Assembly (NCBI GenBank): GCA_003402735.1
Contig: QQNE01000005.1
Coordinates: 1-64,000 of the forward strand
DNA length: 64,000 bases
Direction: 5' to 3'
DNA from: Verrucomicrobiota bacterium
Lineage (GTDB): Bacteria; Verrucomicrobiota; Verrucomicrobiia; Verrucomicrobiales; DEV007
Shown here: positions 55,243 through 62,793 of the stretch, one piece after another
How positions within the stretch are numbered: the first letter of the stretch is position 1
How the letters are laid out: every line of letters begins with the position of its first letter
Notes under the pieces: model-generated
The model's database searches: none
Told to the model about the DNA's origin: nothing
What the model saw: the letters and a program-made list of their open reading frames with translations, nothing else
Made by a program: the position numbers and the translations under genes

Positions 55243-57608
55243 GTGACGAACCGGCATCGGGTGAGGCGGAGGCCACGGCATTGGTGGCGGCTCCCCCCGT
55301 GGAGAGGGTGGTTCTGCCAGTGCTGCCGTTGCGCAACACGGTGGTCTTCCCGGGAACCGTGGTCCCCATCAGCGTGGCCCGGGCCTCCAGCCTTCGTCTG
55401 CTGGAGGAGAGCCTGCCCCAGAGCAAATCCCTGGCCTTGCTCCTGCAAAAAGATCCAAGTCAGGACGAACCGGGGATTGAAGGTCTGTGTGGCCAAGGGG
55501 TGATCGGCAAGGTGCTGCGGATGATTCGTCAGGGGGACGATGCCGTGGTGGTCCTGGTGCACGGGGAGAGCCGGATGCGGGTGCATGAGGCGGTGCAATT
55601 GCAGCCTTACGTGAAGGCGGAGGTTGAGGTCTTGGAAAGTGTGGAATTGTCAGGGGACGGGGATCACTGGGAGGCCGCGTTGCGCAATCTCCGGGAGTCC
55701 GCGCACCGGCTCATGAGCTTGCGGCCGGACATTCCCGAGGAGGCGCGGATGGCCCTCGATGAGATCACCGATCCGTCGCTCCTCACCGATTTCCTGGGCA
55801 GCAACCTCAGCATCGAAGCCAAGGAGAAACAGAAGTTGATCGAGGAAACCGGGGTGGCCCGACGCATCGAAATGGTGCAACGTCACCTCAACAGCCAGCT
55901 CCACATCGCAGAACTGCAAAGCAAGCTGCGTCAGGATGTGCAGAGCGAATTCACCGAGGCCCAAAAGCGAGCTTACCTCCGCGAACAACTTCGTGCCATC
56001 CAGAGGGAGCTGGGTGAGGAAGGCAGCGCCGAGGAACAGGTGGAGGATCTCCGGCAACGGCTCGAGGCGGCCGGTCTTCCCGAGCAGGCCCAGCAATACG
56101 CCAATCGGGAGTTGCGCCGCCTCGAATTGATCCCTCCGGCCAGCCCGGATCATTCGTTGATCGTCAATTATCTGGAGACCCTCGCGGAACTCCCCTGGAA
56201 CGTGCTGAGCGAGGAGTCGATCAATCTGCCCAAGGCGGAAGAGATTCTCGATCGGGATCACTTCGGTCTGGTCAAGGTCAAGCGGCGCCTCGTCGAATAC
56301 CTCGCCGTCCGCCAGCTCAACCCGACCGGGCGCGGGCCCATCCTCTGTTTCCTCGGACCTCCCGGCGTCGGGAAGACCAGCCTCGGGCAATCGATCGCCG
56401 ATGCCCTCGGTCGCAAGTTTGCCCGGATCAGTCTGGGCGGGATTCGCGATGAATCGGAAATTCGGGGGCACCGGCGCACCTACGTCGGCGCCATGCCGGG
56501 CCGGCTCATCCAGGAGCTGCGCCGTCTCGGCACCCGCAACCCGGTTCTGATGCTCGATGAGATCGACAAAATCGGCGCGGATTTTCGCGGGGATCCCGCC
56601 AGTGCCCTGCTCGAAGTGCTGGATCCGCGTCAGAACCACGAGTTCACCGATCATTATGTCGATCTCCCGTTCGATCTCTCGCAGGTGATTTTCATCGCCA
56701 CCTGCAACTCCCTGGACACGATCCCGGGCCCGTTGCGCGACCGCATGGAGATTGTCGAGATTCCCGGTTACACCGAGACCGAGAAACTCCACATCGCCCG
56801 GCAATACCAGGTGCGGCGCCAGCTCGCGGAGCACGGCCTGAAGGCGGAGCAGTGTGTCTGGCAGGAAGAGGCCCTGGCCCGCGTCATCGAGGATTACACC
56901 AGGGAGGCCGGGGTCCGAAACCTGGAGCGCCAGATCGCCTCGGTGATCCGTCACATCGCCGCGCGCATTGCCAAGGGGGAGGTGGAGAGAGTCGAGGTCA
57001 CCCCGGACGTCGTGCGGGAAGCCTTGGGGCCGCCGATCTACGTCCGGGAAAGCGTCCTGCAATCGAGCGTGCCGGGCGTGGTCAACGGCTTGGCCTACAC
57101 CCCGACCGGAGGGGAACTGCTCCACATCGAGGCCATCCGATACCGGGGCAAGGGTGGGTTCACGCTCACGGGGCAGTTGGGGGACGTGATGAAGGAGTCT
57201 GTCCGCGCCGCTTTGAGTTTGGTGCGCAACCGGGCGGAAACGCTCGGAATCAACCCGGCGGATTTCGATGAATACGACGTCCACGTCCATGTGCCGGCCG
57301 GAGCTGTCCCCAAGGATGGTCCTTCTGCGGGCATCGCCATGTTCACCGCTCTGGCCTCGCTCTTCACCAACCGACCGGTGAACAAGCAGGTGGCCATGAC
57401 CGGAGAGGTCACCCTGCGGGGCTTGATCTTGCCGATCGGCGGGCTCAAGGAAAAGACCATTGCGGCCCTGCGCGCCGGGATCAAGACCGTGGTGATCCCG
57501 CGGATGAACACCAAGGACATCCCGGAATTGCCCGATGAAGTCCGCGAGTGCCTCAAAATCGTCCCCGTGGACACGGTGGACGAAGTTTTGTCGGTGGCCT
57601 TGGAGTGA
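55239..57608 (+). CDS. lon: ATP-dependent protease Lon
   Basis: A 789-residue LonA protease, the usual length. Substrate-binding N-domain at ~20-210 (VLPLRNTVVFPGTVVPI). AAA+ domain with Walker A GPPGVGKTS and Walker B MLDEIDKIG. Protease domain with catalytic Ser696 (PKDGPSAG) and Lys739 (LKEKTIAAL), spaced 43 residues as in E. coli. It degrades misfolded and regulatory proteins. Translational coupling to hsp20 suggests joint heat-shock control. Convergent with rnc (17-bp gap). Confidence 0.97.
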   Translation: MSDEPASGEAEATALVAAPPVERVVLPVLPLRNTVVFPGTVVPISVARASSLRLLEESLPQSKSLALLLQKDPSQDEPGIEGLCGQGVIGKVLRMIRQGDDAVVVLVHGESRMRVHEAVQLQPYVKAEVEVLESVELSGDGDHWEAALRNLRESAHRLMSLRPDIPEEARMALDEITDPSLLTDFLGSNLSIEAKEKQKLIEETGVARRIEMVQRHLNSQLHIAELQSKLRQDVQSEFTEAQKRAYLREQLRAIQRELGEEGSAEEQVEDLRQRLEAAGLPEQAQQYANRELRRLELIPPASPDHSLIVNYLETLAELPWNVLSEESINLPKAEEILDRDHFGLVKVKRRLVEYLAVRQLNPTGRGPILCFLGPPGVGKTSLGQSIADALGRKFARISLGGIRDESEIRGHRRTYVGAMPGRLIQELRRLGTRNPVLMLDEIDKIGADFRGDPASALLEVLDPRQNHEFTDHYVDLPFDLSQVIFIATCNSLDTIPGPLRDRMEIVEIPGYTETEKLHIARQYQVRRQLAEHGLKAEQCVWQEEALARVIEDYTREAGVRNLERQIASVIRHIAARIAKGEVERVEVTPDVVREALGPPIYVRESVLQSSVPGVVNGLAYTPTGGELLHIEAIRYRGKGGFTLTGQLGDVMKESVRAALSLVRNRAETLGINPADFDEYDVHVHVPAGAVPKDGPSAGIAMFTALASLFTNRPVNKQVAMTGEVTLRGLILPIGGLKEKTIAALRAGIKTVVIPRMNTKDIPELPDEVRECLKIVPVDTVDEVLSVALE

Positions 57609-57625
57609 ACCCGGCGCGGCTCGGG

Positions 57626-58327
57626 TTACGGGCTGCCCACTGCGGATTCCTCCCACCTTTTTCCGGCCAGGGCGTCCGTGGCGGCAAAGGCCTCGGCCTC
57701 TTTCTTGCTGGTGCCGGTCCCCTGACCGAGCACGCGGCCCTGCCATTCCACGCAGGCCACGAAGGTCTTGGCGTGATCGGGGCCTTCCTGGGACAGGATG
57801 CGATATCGCGGGCCGGCGTTGGAGATGCCTTGGAGGATCTCCTGCAGTTCTCCCTTGGGATTTTGTTCCATGGGCGCCTCGTCCAGGGCCTGCAACATGT
57901 CCTCAGCTCGTTCCAGGAAGAATTTGCGGGCGGCGGGCATGCCGGCGTCGAGGTAAATGGCGCCGACCAGGGCCTCAAATCCGTCGGCCAGGGTGGAAGA
58001 GCGCTGGCGTCCGCCATTGGCTTCCTCGCCCCTGCCCATGAGCAAGTAACCGCCCAAACCGATCGCCGCCGCGTAGGTCTGCAGAGCGGCGCGCGAGACT
58101 AGGCGGGAGCGGAGTTTGGTGAGCCGCCCCTCGCTGAAACCGGGGAACCTGCGGAAAAGCTCCTCGGTCACCACGATCTGGATGACGGCATCGCCGAGGA
58201 ACTCAAGCCGCTGGTTGTCGAAGTGGGGGCGTTGGGTTTCGTAGGCGAGGCTAGGGTGGGTGAGCGCCTCCGCAAGGAGCAGCGGGTTGCGAAATTTGTA
58301 AGCGATCGTCTCTTCCAGCGAAACCAT
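57626..58327 (-). CDS. rnc: Ribonuclease III
   Basis: A 233-residue dsRNA endonuclease. The RNase III signature NQRLEFLGDAVIQ is followed by the second acidic site TLADGFEALVGAIYLDAG. A C-terminal dsRNA-binding domain has the FVACVEWQGRVLGQGTGTSKKEAEAFAA pattern in shorter conserved points (GTGTSKKEAE). The ATG at 58327 (MVSLEET) is preferred to a TTG at 58378. It processes rRNA precursors and structured mRNAs. tRNA-His is encoded 113 bp upstream on the same strand. Confidence 0.95.
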   Translation of the reverse strand: MVSLEETIAYKFRNPLLLAEALTHPSLAYETQRPHFDNQRLEFLGDAVIQIVVTEELFRRFPGFSEGRLTKLRSRLVSRAALQTYAAAIGLGGYLLMGRGEEANGGRQRSSTLADGFEALVGAIYLDAGMPAARKFFLERAEDMLQALDEAPMEQNPKGELQEILQGISNAGPRYRILSQEGPDHAKTFVACVEWQGRVLGQGTGTSKKEAEAFAATDALAGKRWEESAVGSP

Positions 58328-58439
58328 CCGGGCGAAAAAGGCAAATCCCACACGAGTGTTTGGAGAGCGAACTTGCAACGAATTTTGGGAGACGTTGCAG
58401 GTGGGAGAGAGCGAACTGGGGGGAGGACAGAGAAGAGCG

Positions 58440-58513
58440 GGTGACCGACGGGGCTCGAACCCGCGACAACCGGAACCACAATCCGGGGCTCTACCTACTG
58501 AGCTACGGTCACC
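58440..58513 (-). tRNA. tRNA-His (anticodon GTG)
   Basis: On the minus strand the cloverleaf is complete. The acceptor stem GTGACCG pairs with CGGTCAC, with an extra 5' G (58513) opposite C73 (58440), the hallmark of tRNA-His. The D-loop GCTCAGTAGGTAGAGC, anticodon stem CCGGA/TCCGG with loop TTGTGGT (anticodon GTG) and T-loop GGTTCGAGCC are all present. The 3' CCA is not encoded. Confidence 0.95.
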
Positions 58514-58596
58514 ATCTTGCCGAAGCCCGGAAGCAACGGCAGGGAGGGGAGCGTAGTCTCATGATGCGGCAAATGCCAGAGAAAAATTGATGCGAA

Positions 58597-59088
58597 ATGT
58601 CCCGGGTGCGGCATCTTGATCGAGGCGTGCTTTGGTTCCGGTTCATCTCAACGCTCATTTTCCCGCTGGCTGTGCAGTGGGCCCAACGCCGCCAGCGCAA
58701 GGGGCTTCGTCACGGTCGCGGGCTTTCGCCCGAGGAAATGCGCATCGCTCGCCGCGTGGGCGTGCGCGAAGTGCAGCGGCTCCGCATCATTGAAACGGAT
58801 CGCATCCCACTGCCGGGCAGCGGTCTGCTCGGTTTGGCCACCCGCATGGCCGGGTTCCACGAGAGCGATCCTTGGGGGATGTCGCTCGGGTATGCCGTCT
58901 TCATCCGGCGCGGCTGGGGCGGGTCGGTCCAGGAGCTGCTCGCTCACGAGTTTGTCCACACGGCTCAGTTCGAACGGATGGGCGGAATGCGGCCTTATTT
59001 GGTCCGGTATCTGCGCGAGTGTCTCACCCTCGGTTACACCGCCAGCCCGATGGAACAGGAGGCGGTCCGGCTCTCCCGGTCAGTTTGA
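58597..59088 (+). CDS. Small zincin-like metalloprotease-type protein
   Basis: A 163-residue protein with a short hydrophobic N-terminal stretch (VLWFRFISTLIFPLAV) and an HExxH motif (HEFVH) in ELLAHEFVHTAQFERMGG, as in DUF4157-like or minimal gluzincins. The C-terminal EQEAVRLSRSV contains a possible third ligand (Glu). Function unknown. It starts on an ATG without an obvious ribosome-binding site and lies 16 bp before the DUF1802 gene. Confidence 0.75.
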   Translation: MSRVRHLDRGVLWFRFISTLIFPLAVQWAQRRQRKGLRHGRGLSPEEMRIARRVGVREVQRLRIIETDRIPLPGSGLLGLATRMAGFHESDPWGMSLGYAVFIRRGWGGSVQELLAHEFVHTAQFERMGGMRPYLVRYLRECLTLGYTASPMEQEAVRLSRSV

Positions 59089-59104
59089 TTTCCCGGTTCA
59101 CCTG

Positions 59105-59686
59105 ATGGCGCTCTTCGGCTTCAAGGAATGGAAAATGGTCTGCGACGTGATCGGGCGCGGAGAACAATCGCTCATTTTGCGCAAGGGCGGGATTTCCGAG
59201 GGCAAGCTCGGCTTCCAATGGTTGCACGACGCCTTCTTTTTGTTTCCGACGCATTTTCACGGGCAGGTGGCGCAGCTTCGTCCCGGATCGGTGGAGGAAG
59301 ACGAGCCGTTGCCGGACCGGGAACCGGACGTGGTGTCGATCCGCCTGTTCGCCGAGATCGTGGAGACGCGCCTTCTCACCGATCTGGACGCGGCGCTGGC
59401 TTTGGAACCGTTGCATGTCTGGAACCGTGAGGTGGTGGAAGAACGGTTTCACTGGGGGGATGCCCCGGGATTGAGCCTGGCCGTGATCCGGGCTTGGCGC
59501 CTGGCCTCGCCCTGGGAACTGCCGCAACGCGCCTCGTTCGGCGGCTGCCGTTCCTGGCTCGGGTTGCCGACCGCGGAGGGTTTGCCTCCGGATTGGCGTG
59601 AAACGATGACGCCGGTTCTGCCAAAAGCGCGGGTCCGTGAAGTTCGCGACGCCATCCGTGCGCTGACGGGCTCAGCCCTTTCTTGA
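59105..59686 (+). CDS. DUF1802 family protein
   Basis: A 193-residue protein with the DUF1802 signature at its N-terminus: FKEWKMVCDVIGRGEQSLILRKGG, then FFLFPTHFHGQVAQL. A C-terminal region with WGDAPGLSLAVIRAWRLASPWEL follows. Function unknown for the whole family. Its stop codon overlaps the ATG of the glycosyltransferase (TGATG). Confidence 0.85.
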   Translation: MALFGFKEWKMVCDVIGRGEQSLILRKGGISEGKLGFQWLHDAFFLFPTHFHGQVAQLRPGSVEEDEPLPDREPDVVSIRLFAEIVETRLLTDLDAALALEPLHVWNREVVEERFHWGDAPGLSLAVIRAWRLASPWELPQRASFGGCRSWLGLPTAEGLPPDWRETMTPVLPKARVREVRDAIRALTGSALS

Positions 59687-60402
59687 TGCCTGCGAACGTT
59701 TCCATTGTCATTCCGGCGTTCAACGAGGAGGCGCTGCTTCCGCGCACCCTCAGCCAGCTTCACGATTCGTTGCGCCAAGCCGGGATTGAGGCGCGCATCG
59801 TGGTGACGGACAACAATTCCACGGACGCAACGGCGGAACTCGCGCGGCTCGGCGGGGCCGAGGTGGTGTTTGAGCCTGTCAACCAGATCGCCCGGGCTCG
59901 CAACACGGGAGCCGCTCACGCCGAGGGGGAATTTCTCATCTTTGTCGACGCCGACACCCGGGTGGCTCCCGGAACGTTGCGGCAAGCGGTCGATGCCTTG
60001 TCGTCCGGCGAGGTCTGCGGAGGCGGTGCCCTGGTCTCTGGGGAAACGCCGTTCACGGGGTTCTCCGCCTTCCTCGTGGCCTTTTGGACCTGGCTTTCGC
60101 GGACCCGGCAGCTCGCCGCCGGGGCCTTTGTCTTTTGCCGTCGGGATGCCTTTGAGGCGGTGGGCGGTTTTGACGAAAGTGTCTACGCGGGTGAGGAAGT
60201 CTGGTTTGTCTTGCGGCTCAAGCAGTGGGGCAAGGCCCGCGGGATGCGGTTCCATCTGATTGAGGATCCGCCGATTCAGACGTCGCCCCGGAAAGCGGCC
60301 ATGTTCGGGAGTTGGCAGCTCTTTCTCCAATTTCTCGTGGTCCTGGTCCCCGCTGCGGCCCGGTTCCGCCGACTCTGCTGGGTCTGGTATCAGAGGCGGT
60401 AA
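59686..60402 (+). CDS. Family 2 glycosyltransferase
   Basis: A 238-residue GT-A fold enzyme starting VSIVIPAFNEEALLPRTL, with the nucleotide-binding TDNNSTD, the metal-binding DAD in FVDADTRVAPG, and the catalytic-loop GGFDESVYAGEEVWF. A C-terminal hydrophobic helix (QLFLQFLVVLVPAAARF) may anchor it. It transfers a sugar from an NDP-sugar; donor and acceptor unknown. Convergent with the lipoprotein gene (6-bp gap). Confidence 0.9.
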   Translation: MPANVSIVIPAFNEEALLPRTLSQLHDSLRQAGIEARIVVTDNNSTDATAELARLGGAEVVFEPVNQIARARNTGAAHAEGEFLIFVDADTRVAPGTLRQAVDALSSGEVCGGGALVSGETPFTGFSAFLVAFWTWLSRTRQLAAGAFVFCRRDAFEAVGGFDESVYAGEEVWFVLRLKQWGKARGMRFHLIEDPPIQTSPRKAAMFGSWQLFLQFLVVLVPAAARFRRLCWVWYQRR

Positions 60403-60408
60403 CGCGCC

Positions 60409-61374
60409 TCACTTGCCCAGGAGTTCCTTGAGCTGGCCGCTCATCGCGGCCTTGGCCTTGGCGGTCTCGGCGGCGTAGTCGAAGAGCGGGGCCCCGGGGG
60501 TGATCACGATTTCCGCCTTGTCCGCCCCGTTGAAGAGGAGATGGCGGAGCTGGGTGAAGTTCGGTTCCGGGAAACCGTCCTCGGTGACGCGGCCTTCGAG
60601 CAGGGCCTGGCGCAGCGCGGTGTCGTCGTTGATGATCGTGCCGAGGTGGGTGAGGATGTCGCCCATGTTCAGCTCCAGGGTGACGGACTGCGGGGAGGTT
60701 TGTTTCCAGCCGCTGCATTCCCGGATGGTGCCGGCGACTTGGATGCGCAGGACCGCCTTCGAGTCCTTCATCACCTGGGCCGCGATCGCCTCCATGGCGG
60801 CCCAGTTTTCGCGCAGTTCCTTGATTTTGGCATCGACCTCCTCCGGAGGGACCGGTTTGCCTCGGGCGGCGGCCTGCTTGGTGTCCGACGGGTCGGGCAG
60901 TCCTTGAATGACCCAGGTGCCATCGGCGGATTTCTCGGAGCGGAACAGGGCGGGCATGGCGCCCGGTCCTTCGGCGTTGGCCGAGGCGGCGGTGGAGAGC
61001 TCGTTCAGATTGGGGAAATAGGCCACGCCCTCAAAGGTGAATCCTCCCTCCTTGGTGGTGGCGTATTTGACTTGGTCCCAGGCATCGATCCCCTTGGATT
61101 CATTGACCATGCTGGCGGCAAAGGATTTGGCCATCTCCGTGCCCATCCGTTGCGAGAGTTCTTCGGTGGCTTCCTTTCCGCCCTGTTCCGCCAAGCCCTG
61201 CATCATGGCGGCCATGGGATTGGTCATGGTCGCCTTGATCGTGGCCTTGCCCGAGTTGTCCGGGTTCAAGAGGATGGTCTGCTCGATCTGGAGGCAGCCG
61301 GAAACCGCCAGAGCGGTGAGGGCGAGTCCGAGACGGACCTGCTTGGGCAGGAGGGGGAGGTGGAGTGGGGTCAT
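60409..61374 (-). CDS. Lipoprotein of unknown function
   Basis: A 321-residue protein with a lipobox LAVSGC (Cys27) after a hydrophobic signal. A beta-rich domain follows with LNPDNSGKATIKATMTNPM and a ~130-residue repeat-like second half (SVTLELNMGDILTHLG, EIVITPGAPLFDYAA). I do not recognise a named family. It is expected to be anchored in a membrane facing the periplasm. It lies downstream of the Gfo/Idh/MocA gene on the same strand (33-bp gap). Confidence 0.8.
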   Translation of the reverse strand: MTPLHLPLLPKQVRLGLALTALAVSGCLQIEQTILLNPDNSGKATIKATMTNPMAAMMQGLAEQGGKEATEELSQRMGTEMAKSFAASMVNESKGIDAWDQVKYATTKEGGFTFEGVAYFPNLNELSTAASANAEGPGAMPALFRSEKSADGTWVIQGLPDPSDTKQAAARGKPVPPEEVDAKIKELRENWAAMEAIAAQVMKDSKAVLRIQVAGTIRECSGWKQTSPQSVTLELNMGDILTHLGTIINDDTALRQALLEGRVTEDGFPEPNFTQLRHLLFNGADKAEIVITPGAPLFDYAAETAKAKAAMSGQLKELLGK

Positions 61375-61407
61375 GGGAAATCTTCGGGTATCTGGCGGGC
61401 CGGGAAA

Positions 61408-62793
61408 TCAATCTGGGATCTCCCATCCTTTGCGGTAGGGACGACGGATGTGCGGCTGCAGATCCGGTCGGTTCTTCACGGTCATTTGGGCATGGTCCCA
61501 CTCCAGTTTCTGGCCGGGGAACCGCTGAGCCAGGACGCCGAGGAGGACCATTTCGGTGAACGGGCCGGAGTTTCCGAAATGGGATTCCGCTTGGGCGATC
61601 TTGCCCTGGATGGCATCCTGCCACTCCGCGTAGGGGCTTTGCTCGCGCGCCCTGGGGAGGGAAGGAGCGGGCCAATCGAATCCGTCGAGGCGTGCGGACG
61701 GGATCACCACCCAATCCCCGGGGCGTGCGTAACTGAAATAGAGAATTCCGTCCGCGCCGATGACGGCCGTGTCGTAGCGATTGTGATCGAGTCCGTTGAG
61801 GATCTCGTTGCCGGGGCGATTAAACTCTCCTTTTTGCAGGTTCCAGGAATCCCGGAGGAACCGGGCCCCTTTTTGTCCGTCATACCAGACATATTTGAGG
61901 CCCCCGGCAAACTCATAGGTCACCGTGGAGACGATGGGCGGGGAGAGTTCGGTGCCGCCTTCCGCGACCGCCTGCACGCTGACCGGGGGGCCTGGGTTGA
62001 TGGCGGTTTGGATCATGGTCATGTAGTGGCAGGCAATGTCCCCGAGAGCACCGGTTCCGTAATCCCACCATCCGCGCCAGTTGAACGGCGCGATCTTGGG
62101 ATGATAACCGACAAACGGGGCCGGTCCAATCCATTGTTCCCAATCCAGCCAAGCGGGCACAGGCTGTGGGTCGGGCGGACGGTCGAACCCTTGGGGCCAG
62201 GTGGGTCTGTCGGTCCAGACATGGACTTCCCGGATGGCGCCGATGGCCCCGGCTCTGAGGATTTCGGCGCACCGCCGGGAGCCGTCGTTGGCTTGTCCCT
62301 GGTTGCCCATCTGGGTTTTGACGCCCGACTCTCGGGCCAGTGCGGCCAGGGTGCGCGCTTCCCACAGGCCATGGGTCAGGGGTTTCTGGCAATAGACATG
62401 TTTTCCCGCCCGCATGGCCGCATGAGCCGCGTGGAAATGGTGGTGGTCCGGCGTGCTCACGGTCACCGCATCGACCTTGTCCCCCAGATCGTGGAGCATT
62501 TCCCGATAGTCCGTGTAGAAGCGGGCATCCGGATGGGCGTCGCGCGTGGTCTGCAGGGCGCCGGTCCGGCCACTCATCTCCGGGTTTTTTCGGGCATCGG
62601 CGACATCGGTCAGACCGACGATCTCGAACCCGGTTTTGGCGCAGCCCGCGATGTCGCTGGCTCCTTTGCCGGAAGTGCCGATGCCTCCGAGGGCGATTCG
62701 GTCATTGGCGCCGAAGACCCGGCTCGGAACGACTTGAAATTGAAAGGCGAGGGCGGAGCCCGCGAGGGTTTGGCCGAAGTGACGGCGATTCAT
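61408..62793 (-). CDS. Tat-exported Gfo/Idh/MocA-family oxidoreductase
   Basis: A 461-residue protein. A Tat leader (NRRHFGQTLAGSALAF) is followed by an NAD(P)-binding Rossmann domain (GGIGTSGKG) and VSTPDHHHFHAAHAAMRAGKHVYCQKPLTH, where the usual EKP is QKP, as common in PVC members. The C-terminal half is the typical beta-sheet dimerisation/catalytic domain (WRGWWDYGTGALGDIACHYM). Relatives oxidise or epimerise sugars or hydrolyse glycosides through keto intermediates with bound NAD. ATG at 62793 chosen; its first bases overlap the stop of the preceding hydrolase gene. Confidence 0.9.
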   Translation of the reverse strand: MNRRHFGQTLAGSALAFQFQVVPSRVFGANDRIALGGIGTSGKGASDIAGCAKTGFEIVGLTDVADARKNPEMSGRTGALQTTRDAHPDARFYTDYREMLHDLGDKVDAVTVSTPDHHHFHAAHAAMRAGKHVYCQKPLTHGLWEARTLAALARESGVKTQMGNQGQANDGSRRCAEILRAGAIGAIREVHVWTDRPTWPQGFDRPPDPQPVPAWLDWEQWIGPAPFVGYHPKIAPFNWRGWWDYGTGALGDIACHYMTMIQTAINPGPPVSVQAVAEGGTELSPPIVSTVTYEFAGGLKYVWYDGQKGARFLRDSWNLQKGEFNRPGNEILNGLDHNRYDTAVIGADGILYFSYARPGDWVVIPSARLDGFDWPAPSLPRAREQSPYAEWQDAIQGKIAQAESHFGNSGPFTEMVLLGVLAQRFPGQKLEWDHAQMTVKNRPDLQPHIRRPYRKGWEIPD

